A stretch of 64,000 bases of DNA from assembly GCF_001295925.1 (NCBI RefSeq), contig NZ_LJHQ01000070.1:1-64000 (forward strand), read 5' to 3'. The stretch comes from Allobosea sp. AAP35 (GTDB lineage Bacteria > Pseudomonadota > Alphaproteobacteria > Rhizobiales > Beijerinckiaceae). A program made the translations under genes and the position numbers. Shown piece by piece: positions 37,158 to 45,515 of this stretch. The notes under the pieces were generated by a model, which was not told where the DNA came from, did not search any database, and saw only the letters and a program-made list of their open reading frames with translations. Each line of letters starts with the position of its first letter. The first letter of the stretch is position 1.

Positions 37158-38723
37158 TCACTTCTTCTCGACATTCCAGAACACCGGCGCGGGCGCGGTC
37201 AGGATGCCGGTGAGGTTCGTCCGCGTCGCGATCGGGACATTGTACTGGCCGAGATGGACATGGGTGACGATCTCGCGCCAGCGCATCTGCACGGCTTCCG
37301 CGATCGCCTTCTGCTTGGCCGGATCGGGCTCGCGGGCGAAATCGTCGCGCAGCTTTTCCATCTGCTCGTCGCAGGGCCAGCCGAAGGCCGCCTTGTCGCA
37401 GCTGGCATTGAAGAAGCCGGCCATCACCGGGTTGAGGATGTCGGCCGAGACCCAGGAGGTCTGCATCAGGTTCCAGCCGCCCTTGTCGACCGGGTCCTTG
37501 CGGACGCGGCGCGACACCACGGTCTGCCAATCCGAGGACTGCATATCGACCTTGAAGCCGCCCTTCTCGAGCAACTGCTTGGCGACGGGCCCGAGATTGG
37601 TCAGCGACTGCAGGTCGGTCGAGTGCAGCAGCACGATCGGCTTGCCGTCATAGCCGGCCTCCTTCAGCAGCTCCTGCGATTTCTTGAAGTTCGATTCGAG
37701 CAGCCCCTCCATGCCTTTTTCGGAGGCGAGCTGCGTGCCGCAGACGAACATCGCCTTGCAGGCGTTGAAGTATTCCGGATTGCCGACGGTCGCCTCCAGG
37801 AAGTCCTTCTGGTTGAGCGCATAGGTCACGGCCTGACGGATCTTCGGATTGTCGAAGGGCGGCTGCGTGTGGTTGAACCGCATCGTGTATTGCAGGCCGA
37901 GCGGGTTGTAGTTCCACAGCTTAATGCTTTTGTCGCCGGCGAGCAGCGGGATCAGGTCGAAGGCCGGCTGCTCGACCATGTCGATCTCGCCTGCCAGCAG
38001 CGCATTGACCGCCTGCTGCTGGTCGGAGACCGCAAGCCACTCGATCCGATCGACCTTGGCGACCTTGCCGCCAGCCAGCCCCGAAGCGGGCTCGGCGCGC
38101 GGCTTGTAGTCCTTGAACTTGGTGTAGACGATCTTGTCGCCCGGCTTCCACTCGTCGAGCTTGAGCACGAAGGGGCCGGACCCGACGAATTCCGAGATCT
38201 GGGTGTTAGGGTCGGTCTTGGCCACGCGCTCGGGCATCATGAACGGCACATTGGACGAAGGCTTGCCGAGGCCGAAGATTAAGAGCCCGGTCGGGGACTT
38301 CAGCTTCACCGTGAAGGTCTTGGCGTCGTCGGCCGTGATCGTGTCGACGAAGGTCATCAACTTCTGGCCGACGGGATCCTTGGCCGACCAGCGCGTGATC
38401 GAGGCGATGCAATCGGCCGTGGTGACCGGCTTGCCGTCATGCCAGGTCAAGCCGTCGCGCAACGTGAATTTATAGGTCAGCTTGTCGGGCGACTCGGTGA
38501 AGCTCTCGACCATCTGCGGCTTGATGTTGCCGGCCTCGTCCATCGAGAACAGCGTGTCGTAGATCATGTAGCCGTGATTGCGGACGATATAGGCCGTGGT
38601 CCAGATCGGATCGACGATCTTCACGTCGGAATGCATCACGATCTTCAGGGTCTGCGCCTGCGCGAGCGAGGTGCCGGCGACGATTGCGCAGGCAGCCGCA
38701 AGTGTCTTCAAACGCCATGTCAT
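37158..38723 (-). CDS. Peptide ABC transporter substrate-binding protein (SBP family 5)
   Basis: A 521-residue periplasmic receptor of the DppA/OppA family. The ATG at 38723, after GGGAGAG, gives a signal peptide ending SLAQAQ; the five extra upstream codons are not needed. Family features are LKIVMHSDVKIVDPIWTTAY, LTYKFTLRDGLTWHDGKPVT and IRQAVTYALNQKDFLEATVG. It starts the transporter gene set. Ligand class is probably peptides, given the M20 and M81 peptidase genes upstream on the same strand; related proteins also bind opines and glutathione. Confidence 0.92.
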   Translation of the reverse strand: MTWRLKTLAAACAIVAGTSLAQAQTLKIVMHSDVKIVDPIWTTAYIVRNHGYMIYDTLFSMDEAGNIKPQMVESFTESPDKLTYKFTLRDGLTWHDGKPVTTADCIASITRWSAKDPVGQKLMTFVDTITADDAKTFTVKLKSPTGLLIFGLGKPSSNVPFMMPERVAKTDPNTQISEFVGSGPFVLKLDEWKPGDKIVYTKFKDYKPRAEPASGLAGGKVAKVDRIEWLAVSDQQQAVNALLAGEIDMVEQPAFDLIPLLAGDKSIKLWNYNPLGLQYTMRFNHTQPPFDNPKIRQAVTYALNQKDFLEATVGNPEYFNACKAMFVCGTQLASEKGMEGLLESNFKKSQELLKEAGYDGKPIVLLHSTDLQSLTNLGPVAKQLLEKGGFKVDMQSSDWQTVVSRRVRKDPVDKGGWNLMQTSWVSADILNPVMAGFFNASCDKAAFGWPCDEQMEKLRDDFAREPDPAKQKAIAEAVQMRWREIVTHVHLGQYNVPIATRTNLTGILTAPAPVFWNVEKK

Positions 38724-38814
38724 GGTGCTCTCCCTCAACGTTTCCTGCTCGATCGACGTGCCCCGTTCTATGCAGGGCCTGTGCCACCGGTCCGATCATG
38801 CTCGCCCGGTGCGC

Positions 38815-39966
38815 TCACGCGGTCAACCGTGCCAGCAGTCCAGCCATCAGCCGCGTCCGCTGCGCCAGGCTCTCGACCTCGATATGCTCCTCCAGCGTGT
38901 GATAGCCGGCGCCCAGAAGTCCCAGCCCGTCGAGCGAGGCGATGCCCTCGGCGCCGGTGAAATTCGCATCCGAGCCACCGCCCGCCGAGCCGTGCTCCAG
39001 CGTCCAGCCCAGTTCGCCCGCGACCTCGCGCGCCAGCCCGAACAGCTTGAGCGTGGCGTCATTTGGCTCCCAGACAGGGCGGGTGACGCCGCGGCTGACG
39101 GTGAAGCGCGTGCCGTCATCGTTCTGCGCGCTCAGCGCCAGCATGCGCTCGACCCCGCGGTCGAGATCCTCCTGCCGCTTCGCCATGCTCAGCGCCTCGG
39201 CGCAGCAGGACGTCGGCACGCAATTGACCCATTGCCCGCCCGAGATCACGCCGACGCTGAAGGTGCAGTCGTCATCCGTCATCGCCTCGATCGCGAGCAA
39301 CTGCGTCGCCATCATGCTGATCGCCGAACGCCCGTTCTTGAGCTGCGAGCCGGCATGGCTCGGCCGCCCCTCGGCGAGCAGGTTGAAGCGCGCGATCGCA
39401 TAGCGCCCGGTGACCACGCCATTGCCCGGCCGGCCGGGCTCCGGCACGAGGATAAAGCGGTGCTTGCGCGCCTCCGCCATGATGATCTCGCGCGTGCCGG
39501 GGCTGCCGATCTCCTCGTCGCTGGTGAACAGCACGCTGACCGGCAGCGGCGTCTCGACGCCCGCCTTGGCCAGCGCGACGACCGCCTGCAGCGAGGCATA
39601 GGCGCCGCCCTTCATGTCGAGGATGCCCGGCCCGTAGCAGCGCGAGCCTTCGCGCTTGAACGGCAGCGTCTTGAGCGTGCCGACCGGATGAACCGTGTCG
39701 AGATGCGACATCACCAGGATGCCGGGCTCACCCCGTCGCGGATGCGGGAAATCGCCACGCACGCAATCGCCGAGTCCGGGCGGTCCGAAAATGCGCGTCA
39801 CGACGGCGCCGGCTGCCGCCAGCTCGGCCGCCGCCAGATCCATCATGCGGTTGACGGCAGCAGGGTCGAAGGTCGGGCTCTCGCACTCGATCCAGGGCCT
39901 GAGGCCCGCGAGCAGGGCGTCGGTGTCGAGCGGCAAATCTGCAGGGCGGAAATCGGCGCGCATCAT
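38815..39966 (-). CDS. M20 family metallopeptidase (glutamate carboxypeptidase type)
   Basis: A 383-residue zinc aminoacylase/carboxypeptidase resembling CPG2. Metal-site motifs are VMSHLDTVHP, GPGILDMKGG, TSDEEIGSPGTR and, near the C-terminus, GAGYHTLEEH. A dimerisation domain lies in the middle. The ATG at 39966 follows GAGGA at ten bases; a TTG five codons upstream is less likely. No signal peptide, so it is cytoplasmic and could hydrolyse imported acyl-amino acids or dipeptides. It lies 91 bases upstream of the binding-protein gene. Confidence 0.88.
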   Translation of the reverse strand: MMRADFRPADLPLDTDALLAGLRPWIECESPTFDPAAVNRMMDLAAAELAAAGAVVTRIFGPPGLGDCVRGDFPHPRRGEPGILVMSHLDTVHPVGTLKTLPFKREGSRCYGPGILDMKGGAYASLQAVVALAKAGVETPLPVSVLFTSDEEIGSPGTREIIMAEARKHRFILVPEPGRPGNGVVTGRYAIARFNLLAEGRPSHAGSQLKNGRSAISMMATQLLAIEAMTDDDCTFSVGVISGGQWVNCVPTSCCAEALSMAKRQEDLDRGVERMLALSAQNDDGTRFTVSRGVTRPVWEPNDATLKLFGLAREVAGELGWTLEHGSAGGGSDANFTGAEGIASLDGLGLLGAGYHTLEEHIEVESLAQRTRLMAGLLARLTA

Positions 39967-40040
39967 GCGTCTTGTCCTCAAATGCTGGCTTGAATTAAAT
40001 CGTATGATTTAAATGGCTCTGGCCCTGACGATCCCCTCGC

Positions 40041-40148
40041 CGTCATTCCGGGCAAGCGAAGCGCAGACCCGGAATCCATCGTAATGCGCGACGGTGCCCT
40101 ATGATGGATTCCGGAGCTGCGCCGCTTCGCGGCTTGTCCGGAATGACG
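40041..40148. repeat. Imperfect palindromic intergenic repeat
   Basis: A left arm starting CGTCATTCCGGGCAAGCGAA and running to GGAATCCAT pairs with a right arm that begins ATGGATTCCGG and ends TTGTCCGGAATGACG. The long imperfect hairpin separates the two M20 genes. It belongs to the same general style of alphaproteobacterial dyad as the repeat near 30.1 kb but has a different core. Confidence 0.75.
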
Positions 40149-40209
40149 GCGCGGGTGATGACGAACAAACGGAGATTGACGATATCGGGCTTCATGTCGA
40201 GCCGGGCCA

Positions 40210-41370
40210 TCACGCCACGGTTCGCGTCTCGACGAGCCGCGCCATCAGGCTCGCGCCGATCGGCAGGATGCCGTCATCGAGCATGAAGGCGGGGTTGTGG
40301 ACCGGCACGCTGCCGGCATGTCCCACCCAGGCATAGGCGCCGGGCACCACGCGCAGCATGTCGGCGAAATCCTCGCTGCCCATGACGGGTTTGGGTTCGG
40401 TCAGGACATTGCCGGCCCCGACGATCTCGGCCGCCACGGCCGCCGTCGCGACAGACTGCTCCGGATGGTTCACCAGCACGTCGAAGATGCCGCGGATGTC
40501 GATGTCGATCTGCACGCCGAAGGTCAGCGCCATGCCGGCGCAGATCTCGCGCATGCGCTCGCGGATCAGCTTGGCGATCTCGGGCGAGAAGGTCCGCACC
40601 GTGCCGGCCAGCACCGCCTCCTCGGGGATCACGTTATACGCCGAGCCGGCATGGATCTGCGTGATCGAGAGCACAGCGGCCTCGCGCGGATCGGCATTGC
40701 GGCTGACGATGGTCTGCAGCGCCGCGGCCAGCGAGATCGCGACGATGACCGGGTCGCGCCCGACATGGGGCATCGCGCCATGGCTGCCCTTGCCGGTGAT
40801 CTTGATGTCGAAGAAATCCGCGCCGGCCATCGCTGCGCCGGGAAAGACCGCGATCTGGCCGGGGTCGAGATTGGGGGCATTGTGGAGGCCGTAGATCTCG
40901 TCGCAGGGAAAGCGCTCGAACAGATTGTCGGCGAGCATGGCCCGCGCGCCGCCCAGCCCCTCCTCCGCCGGCTGGAACACGAACACCGCCGTACCGGCGA
41001 AGCCCCGATTCTCGGCGAGATAGCGCGCGGCGCCGAGCAGCATCGTGGTGTGGCCGTCATGGCCGCAGGCATGCATCCGGCCGGGAATCGTCGAGCGCCA
41101 GGGCAGGTTGGTCAACTCGTCCATCGGCAGCGCATCCATATCGGCGCGAAGCCCGATGCGCCGGCCGGGACCGCCGGTGCCATGAAGGATACCGACGACA
41201 CCCGTGCCGCCGATGCCGCGATGCACCTCGATACCCCAGGAGGCCAGCTTCTCGGCGACGATGCCCGAAGTGCGCACCTCCTCGAAGCCGATCTCCGGAT
41301 GGGCGTGGAGATCGCGGCGGATGGCGACGAGCTCGTCCGTGAAGGCCTCGATCGCGGGCAAGGCAGGCAT
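40210..41370 (-). CDS. M20 family amidohydrolase (HipO/AbgB-like)
   Basis: A 386-residue metal-dependent amidohydrolase of subfamily M20D, which removes acyl groups from N-acyl amino acids. Motifs are RRDLHAHPEIGFEE, LRADMDALPM, MHACGHDGHTTMLLGAARYL (Cys and His ligands), FQPAEEGLGGA and MGSEDFADML. The ATG at 41370 follows CGGAG; the upstream open frame is arginine-rich and not coding. It begins 29 bases after the M81 gene stop and is presumably co-transcribed with it. Confidence 0.92.
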   Translation of the reverse strand: MPALPAIEAFTDELVAIRRDLHAHPEIGFEEVRTSGIVAEKLASWGIEVHRGIGGTGVVGILHGTGGPGRRIGLRADMDALPMDELTNLPWRSTIPGRMHACGHDGHTTMLLGAARYLAENRGFAGTAVFVFQPAEEGLGGARAMLADNLFERFPCDEIYGLHNAPNLDPGQIAVFPGAAMAGADFFDIKITGKGSHGAMPHVGRDPVIVAISLAAALQTIVSRNADPREAAVLSITQIHAGSAYNVIPEEAVLAGTVRTFSPEIAKLIRERMREICAGMALTFGVQIDIDIRGIFDVLVNHPEQSVATAAVAAEIVGAGNVLTEPKPVMGSEDFADMLRVVPGAYAWVGHAGSVPVHNPAFMLDDGILPIGASLMARLVETRTVA

Positions 41371-41399
41371 GGGCAGAAACTCCGGGAGGGTGAAGGCGA

Positions 41400-42899
41400 T
41401 CAGCCGAAGACGGGGCCGAGCGGCGCGGTGCGCAGGCCCGGCCGCAGATGCTTCCAGGGCAGCACGGAGGGGTCGACCGGCATCGGGCCGGGCGCCGCGC
41501 AAACCAGGATCGAATGCGCGATCGGCTCGAAATCGGCGCGAAAATGAACCGAGCTCTTGTTGACCAGGATCGTCTGCTGCGTCGGCTCGATGCCGACCTG
41601 CCGGTACATCGCCTGATCGGCCATCTGCGCCTTGCGCGAGGCGACGACGATGCGCACCCCGCCGATGCGCAGCGCCGCGCAGGGGCCGAGATTCATCCGC
41701 GACCCGCCATAGAACGGACCCGGCGCGATGAAGCGGCCATCTGACAGGTGTTCGACGATGAAGTCGCCCTCCAGCGGCACATCGCCGGGAATGCCGGATT
41801 TGGCGCCGAGCGCAGTCGTGATCGTCGCGCCCACGCCGGCCTCATGCGCCTGCCGCGCCACCTCGGGATCGACGATCAGCCCGATTGCCGCCCGCTGCGC
41901 ACCGTTGCGGACGAGCGCGCGCGCCATCCCCATCGTGTCGGAATCCCCGCCCGCGCCCGGATTGTCCTGCGTGTCGGCGATGACGATCGGCTTTGTCGCC
42001 CCGGCAGACAACGCCATCGCTTCCAGAACGCCCGCATCGGGCTCGAAGACCTTGCCGTTGAACGCGGCCTCGCTGGCCAGCACCCGCGCGGCGACCGCAT
42101 CAGCCGCCCGGTCGGTATCGGCTTGCGTCGCGCCATAGGCGACCACCGTCGGCCCGCAATCGGCGAAATCGGCGGCAGGGAAGCCCGGCAGGAAGGAGAG
42201 CGTCGGCACGCTATCACCTTCAAGCGCGGCAAGTTCGCCATAGATCGTCTTGCACGGCTCCATCGCCGTCGCCTGCCAGGCGATCGGGATCAGATAGGGG
42301 ATCTGGCGGAAGGCCTTGGCGTCGCGCTTCGTCGTGCCGATCAGCCGGGCGAGATAGGTCGTCGCGCGGCTCCCCGTGAGCGCCATGTCGACATGCGGAT
42401 AGGTGCGGTAGGCGACCAGCCCATCGGCGCTGTCGACCATCAGCTGCGTGACATTGCCATGCAGGTCGAGGCTGGCGACGAGCGGCACGTCGGGTCCGAT
42501 CGCGGCGCGAACGCGCCGCAGCGTCTCGCCCTCTCCGTCCGGAAAACCCTCCGCCACCATGGCGCCGTGCAGATCGAGATAGACGCCGTCCAGCGGCAGG
42601 GCCGCCGTGATCGCCTGAACCAGCTCGCCCAGCAGCGCCTCGAAGGCCTCCGCCGTGACATGGGCGGAGGGGCTCGCCGCGCACCACAGCGTCGGCACCA
42701 CTTCCCAGCCCAGCCCGCGCGCCGTCTCGACGAAGCCCGAGGCGCCAACATTGACGCTGTCGACCGCGGCGAAGATCGCCTCGCCCCGCGCCAGAGCCGG
42801 CCAGCCGCCGCCCTGGATGAAGGCCTCCATCCCCGCCTTGCTCGGCGCGAAGGTGTTGGTCTCGTGCAGGAACCCGCCGAAGGCGATGCGTGGCGACAT
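41400..42899 (-). CDS. M81 family metallopeptidase (MlrC-like)
   Basis: A 499-residue zinc metallopeptidase of the MlrC family, named after the enzyme that degrades linearised microcystin. Recognisable parts are RIAFGGFLHETNTFAPSKAG, YLDLHGAMVAEGFPDGEGE, SLDLHGNVTQ and DTQDNPGAGGDSDT, where His and Asp residues are likely metal ligands. The ATG at 42899 is chosen because homology begins there; the 15 codons upstream are poor. First gene of the leftward group with two M20 enzymes and a peptide importer, which suggests use of unusual peptides or amides rather than microcystin itself. Confidence 0.9.
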   Translation of the reverse strand: MSPRIAFGGFLHETNTFAPSKAGMEAFIQGGGWPALARGEAIFAAVDSVNVGASGFVETARGLGWEVVPTLWCAASPSAHVTAEAFEALLGELVQAITAALPLDGVYLDLHGAMVAEGFPDGEGETLRRVRAAIGPDVPLVASLDLHGNVTQLMVDSADGLVAYRTYPHVDMALTGSRATTYLARLIGTTKRDAKAFRQIPYLIPIAWQATAMEPCKTIYGELAALEGDSVPTLSFLPGFPAADFADCGPTVVAYGATQADTDRAADAVAARVLASEAAFNGKVFEPDAGVLEAMALSAGATKPIVIADTQDNPGAGGDSDTMGMARALVRNGAQRAAIGLIVDPEVARQAHEAGVGATITTALGAKSGIPGDVPLEGDFIVEHLSDGRFIAPGPFYGGSRMNLGPCAALRIGGVRIVVASRKAQMADQAMYRQVGIEPTQQTILVNKSSVHFRADFEPIAHSILVCAAPGPMPVDPSVLPWKHLRPGLRTAPLGPVFG

Positions 42900-43017
42900 G
42901 AGGAGCGGCTCCCGGCAAACGGCAAGACCGCTGCAGGTCATCACGCCCGCAATATCGCTTCAAGCGCGAAATCGTGCCGGCTGCCCAAGAGACAGGCAGC
43001 GCCCCAGGCCAGGGGCC

Positions 43018-43791
43018 TCATTTCTCGACGAAGGCGCGCTCCACGACGTAAGTCGCCGGCGTCGAGCTCGAGCCCTCGACGAAGCCGCGCCCCTCGAGCT
43101 GGAGCTTCATATCGGCGAGCATGGCCGGGCTGCCACAGAGCATGACGCGGTCATGCGCGGCATCGGCCATCGGCAGACCCAGCGAGGCAAACCAGGCATC
43201 CGAGGCGAAGAGTTCGGTCAAGCGGCCGCGATTGGGGTAGTCCTCGCGGGTGACGGTCGGATGGTAGATCAACTGGGCCGAGACCATCTCGCCGATCAGT
43301 TCGTCGGCCGGAAGGTCGTTGCGGATGAAGCTTTCATAGGCCAGCTCCGAGACCAGCCGCACGCCATGGATCAGGACGATTTTCTCGAAGCGCTCATAGG
43401 TCGTCGGGTCGCGGATCAGGCTCATGAAGGGAGCGAGGCCTGTCCCGGTCGACAGGAAATACAGGTTGCGGCCGGGCAGCAGATTGTCGTGCAGCAGCGT
43501 CCCGGTCGCCTTGCGCCCGATCAGGATCTCGTCGCCGGGCACGATGTTCTGCAGGCGCGAGGTCAGCGGCCCGTTGGGCACCTTGATGCTGAGGAATTCG
43601 AGCTCGTCATCGTAGGGCGCGCAGGCCATGCTGTAGGCGCGCAGCAGTGGGCGCCCCTCGACCATCAGGCCGATCATCGCAAACTGGCCGGCCTCGAAGC
43701 GGAAGGCAGGATTGCGGGTGGTGCGGAAGCTGAACAGCGTGTCGTTCCAGTGGTGAACCGACAGAACCTTCTCGACATATTGATTGCTCAT
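43018..43791 (-). CDS. fpr: Ferredoxin--NADP reductase
   Basis: A 257-residue FAD-dependent reductase of the bacterial subclass, which passes electrons between NADPH and ferredoxin or flavodoxin and often helps in oxidative stress. FAD binding is by RAYSMACAPYDDELEF, NADP binding by STGTGLAPFMSLIRDP, and the chain ends VVERAFVEK as in alphaproteobacterial enzymes. Length is normal. It stands alone, separated from the M81 gene by about 120 bases, and is divergent from pepT. Confidence 0.95.
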   Translation of the reverse strand: MSNQYVEKVLSVHHWNDTLFSFRTTRNPAFRFEAGQFAMIGLMVEGRPLLRAYSMACAPYDDELEFLSIKVPNGPLTSRLQNIVPGDEILIGRKATGTLLHDNLLPGRNLYFLSTGTGLAPFMSLIRDPTTYERFEKIVLIHGVRLVSELAYESFIRNDLPADELIGEMVSAQLIYHPTVTREDYPNRGRLTELFASDAWFASLGLPMADAAHDRVMLCGSPAMLADMKLQLEGRGFVEGSSSTPATYVVERAFVEK

Positions 43792-44121
43792 GTTCGCGTC
43801 TTCCAGTCCGACCGTTTTCGCTCCGGGTGCCGATCAGGGCAGATCAGGGCCGTGGGCGGCCCGTTTCGATGATGCCGGCCACTCCTCTGCGAAGCGCGCG
43901 TCGAACGCAAGCCGCCCCATGCCCGGTTTTGCGCCATCGCGCTTGAATTACAACCAGGCTAGACCGCCGCAGGCGCCCCCCAAGGCAGGTTGAGGCCCGG
44001 CGCCAGGCATCGCATCGTCGCCTCGATTTTCGCAGCTGACATCGCTATGCGGGAAGCCACCATACGCCGGACCTGCCGGCGTCCGGACATCGGCAATCGG
44101 CAATCGGCAATCGGAGCGAGC
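43792..44121. other. Intergenic region between fpr and pepT
   Basis: About 330 bases with no gene. It should contain the divergent promoters of fpr and pepT; no clear sigma-70 boxes were found. A heptanucleotide tandem repeat at the pepT end is listed separately. Confidence 0.5.
44091..44114 (+). repeat. Tandem heptamer CGGCAAT upstream of pepT
   Basis: Three perfect copies of CGGCAAT plus CGG run directly into the pepT ribosome site (GGAG at 44113-44116), ending seven bases before the start codon. Copy-number change would alter the leader length but not the reading frame. Confidence 0.8.
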
Positions 44122-45381
44122 ATGACCATCCGCGCGCAGTTGATCGAACGCTTCTTCCGCTATGTCGCGATCGAGAGCCAGAGCGATGCCCGAGCGACCA
44201 CCTTGCCGAGCACGCCTGGCCAGCAGCGCCTGGCCGATCTGCTGGCGGATGAACTGCGTGGGCTCGGCCTCGAAAACATTGTCGTGGACGACCACGCCAC
44301 CGTCACTGCGCTGAAGCGCGGAACGGTCGAAGGCGCGCCCCGGATCGGCTTCATCGCCCATGTCGATACGGTCGATTCCGGCCTATCGCCGGTTATCCAC
44401 CCGCAGATCCTGCGCTTCGAGGGCCAGGACCTCCGCCTGAATGAACAGCACGACATCTGGCTGCGCGTCGCCGACCATCCCGAGATCGCGCGCTGGGCGG
44501 GGGAAGACGTCATCTTCAGCGACGGCACCAGCGTGCTCGGTGCCGACAACAAGGCCGCCATCGCCATCATCATGACCCTGCTGGCAACGCTTCGCCCGCA
44601 AGACCGCCACGGCGACATTTTGGTCGCATTCGTCCCCGACGAGGAGATCGGGCTGCGCGGCGCCAAGGCGCTCGATCTCGCGCGCTTCCCCTGCGACTTC
44701 GCCTATACGATCGACTGCTGCGAGGTCGGCGAAGTCGTGATCGAGAATTTCAACGCGGCGGCGGGCGAGATCGTCTTCACCGGCGTCAGCGCCCATCCGA
44801 TGTCGGCCAAGGGCGTCATGGTCAATCCCGTCCTGATGGCGCACGACTTCATCGCGCAGTTCGACCGGGCGCAGACGCCGGAGAACACGGCCGGCCGCGA
44901 GGGCTATGTCTGGTTCACCGAGATCACGGGCCATGCCAGCCAGGCCCGTCTGAAGCTCGCCATCCGCGATTTCGACAAGGAGAGCTTCGAGCAGCGCAAG
45001 CGCCGCGTCGCCGAGGTCGCGAAGCTGATCGCGGCGCGCTATCCGACCGGCGGCGTCGCCTGCACCATCATCGACACCTATGGCAACATCTCCGACAGCC
45101 TCGGCGAGGACCGCCGCAGCGTCGATCGGTTGCTGGCGGCGATGGTCGTTCTCGGCATCGCGCCGAAGCTGATCCCGATGCGCGGTGGCACGGATGGGGC
45201 GGCGCTGTCGGCAAGGGGGCTGCCGACCCCGAACTTCTTCACCGGCGCCTACAATTTCCATTCGCGCTTCGAGTTTTTGCCGGTGCCGGCGTTCGAGACC
45301 TCCTTCGCGCTCGCCCGCGCGATCTGCCTGGCTGGCACTGACAATCCAGCCGAAGAAACGCCGCCTGCAGCCCAAGTTTAG
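44122..45381 (+). CDS. pepT: Peptidase T (tripeptide aminopeptidase)
   Basis: A 419-residue cytoplasmic zinc aminopeptidase of family M20B that removes the N-terminal residue from tripeptides. Motifs are IGFIAHVDTVDSG, DGTSVLGADNKAAIAIIMTL (bridging aspartate), AFVPDEEIGLRGA (glutamates), CCEVGEVVIENFNAA and AYNFHSRFEFLP. The ATG at 44122 is chosen because GGAG lies 5 bases upstream; the open frame before it is repeat-like. It is divergent from fpr and faces the neighbouring peptide-use genes. Confidence 0.94.
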   Translation: MTIRAQLIERFFRYVAIESQSDARATTLPSTPGQQRLADLLADELRGLGLENIVVDDHATVTALKRGTVEGAPRIGFIAHVDTVDSGLSPVIHPQILRFEGQDLRLNEQHDIWLRVADHPEIARWAGEDVIFSDGTSVLGADNKAAIAIIMTLLATLRPQDRHGDILVAFVPDEEIGLRGAKALDLARFPCDFAYTIDCCEVGEVVIENFNAAAGEIVFTGVSAHPMSAKGVMVNPVLMAHDFIAQFDRAQTPENTAGREGYVWFTEITGHASQARLKLAIRDFDKESFEQRKRRVAEVAKLIAARYPTGGVACTIIDTYGNISDSLGEDRRSVDRLLAAMVVLGIAPKLIPMRGGTDGAALSARGLPTPNFFTGAYNFHSRFEFLPVPAFETSFALARAICLAGTDNPAEETPPAAQV

Positions 45382-45515
45382 CGCTGGGCTGATGCAAAAA
45401 AGCGATTCCCACCCGTTGGCGATATGCTCTAGAAGTCTCCTGCTTCGGTTGCGCTGTGCATACGAAGTTCTCGACCGGCTCCATCCGGCGCGATGGCCCT
45501 GAAGAGCGGACTTGC

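Noticed and set aside
36171-38282. A 703-codon plus-strand frame over the peptide transporter genes
   Set aside because: Shadow of the permease and binding-protein genes; the product is His/Asp/Arg-rich and not protein-like.
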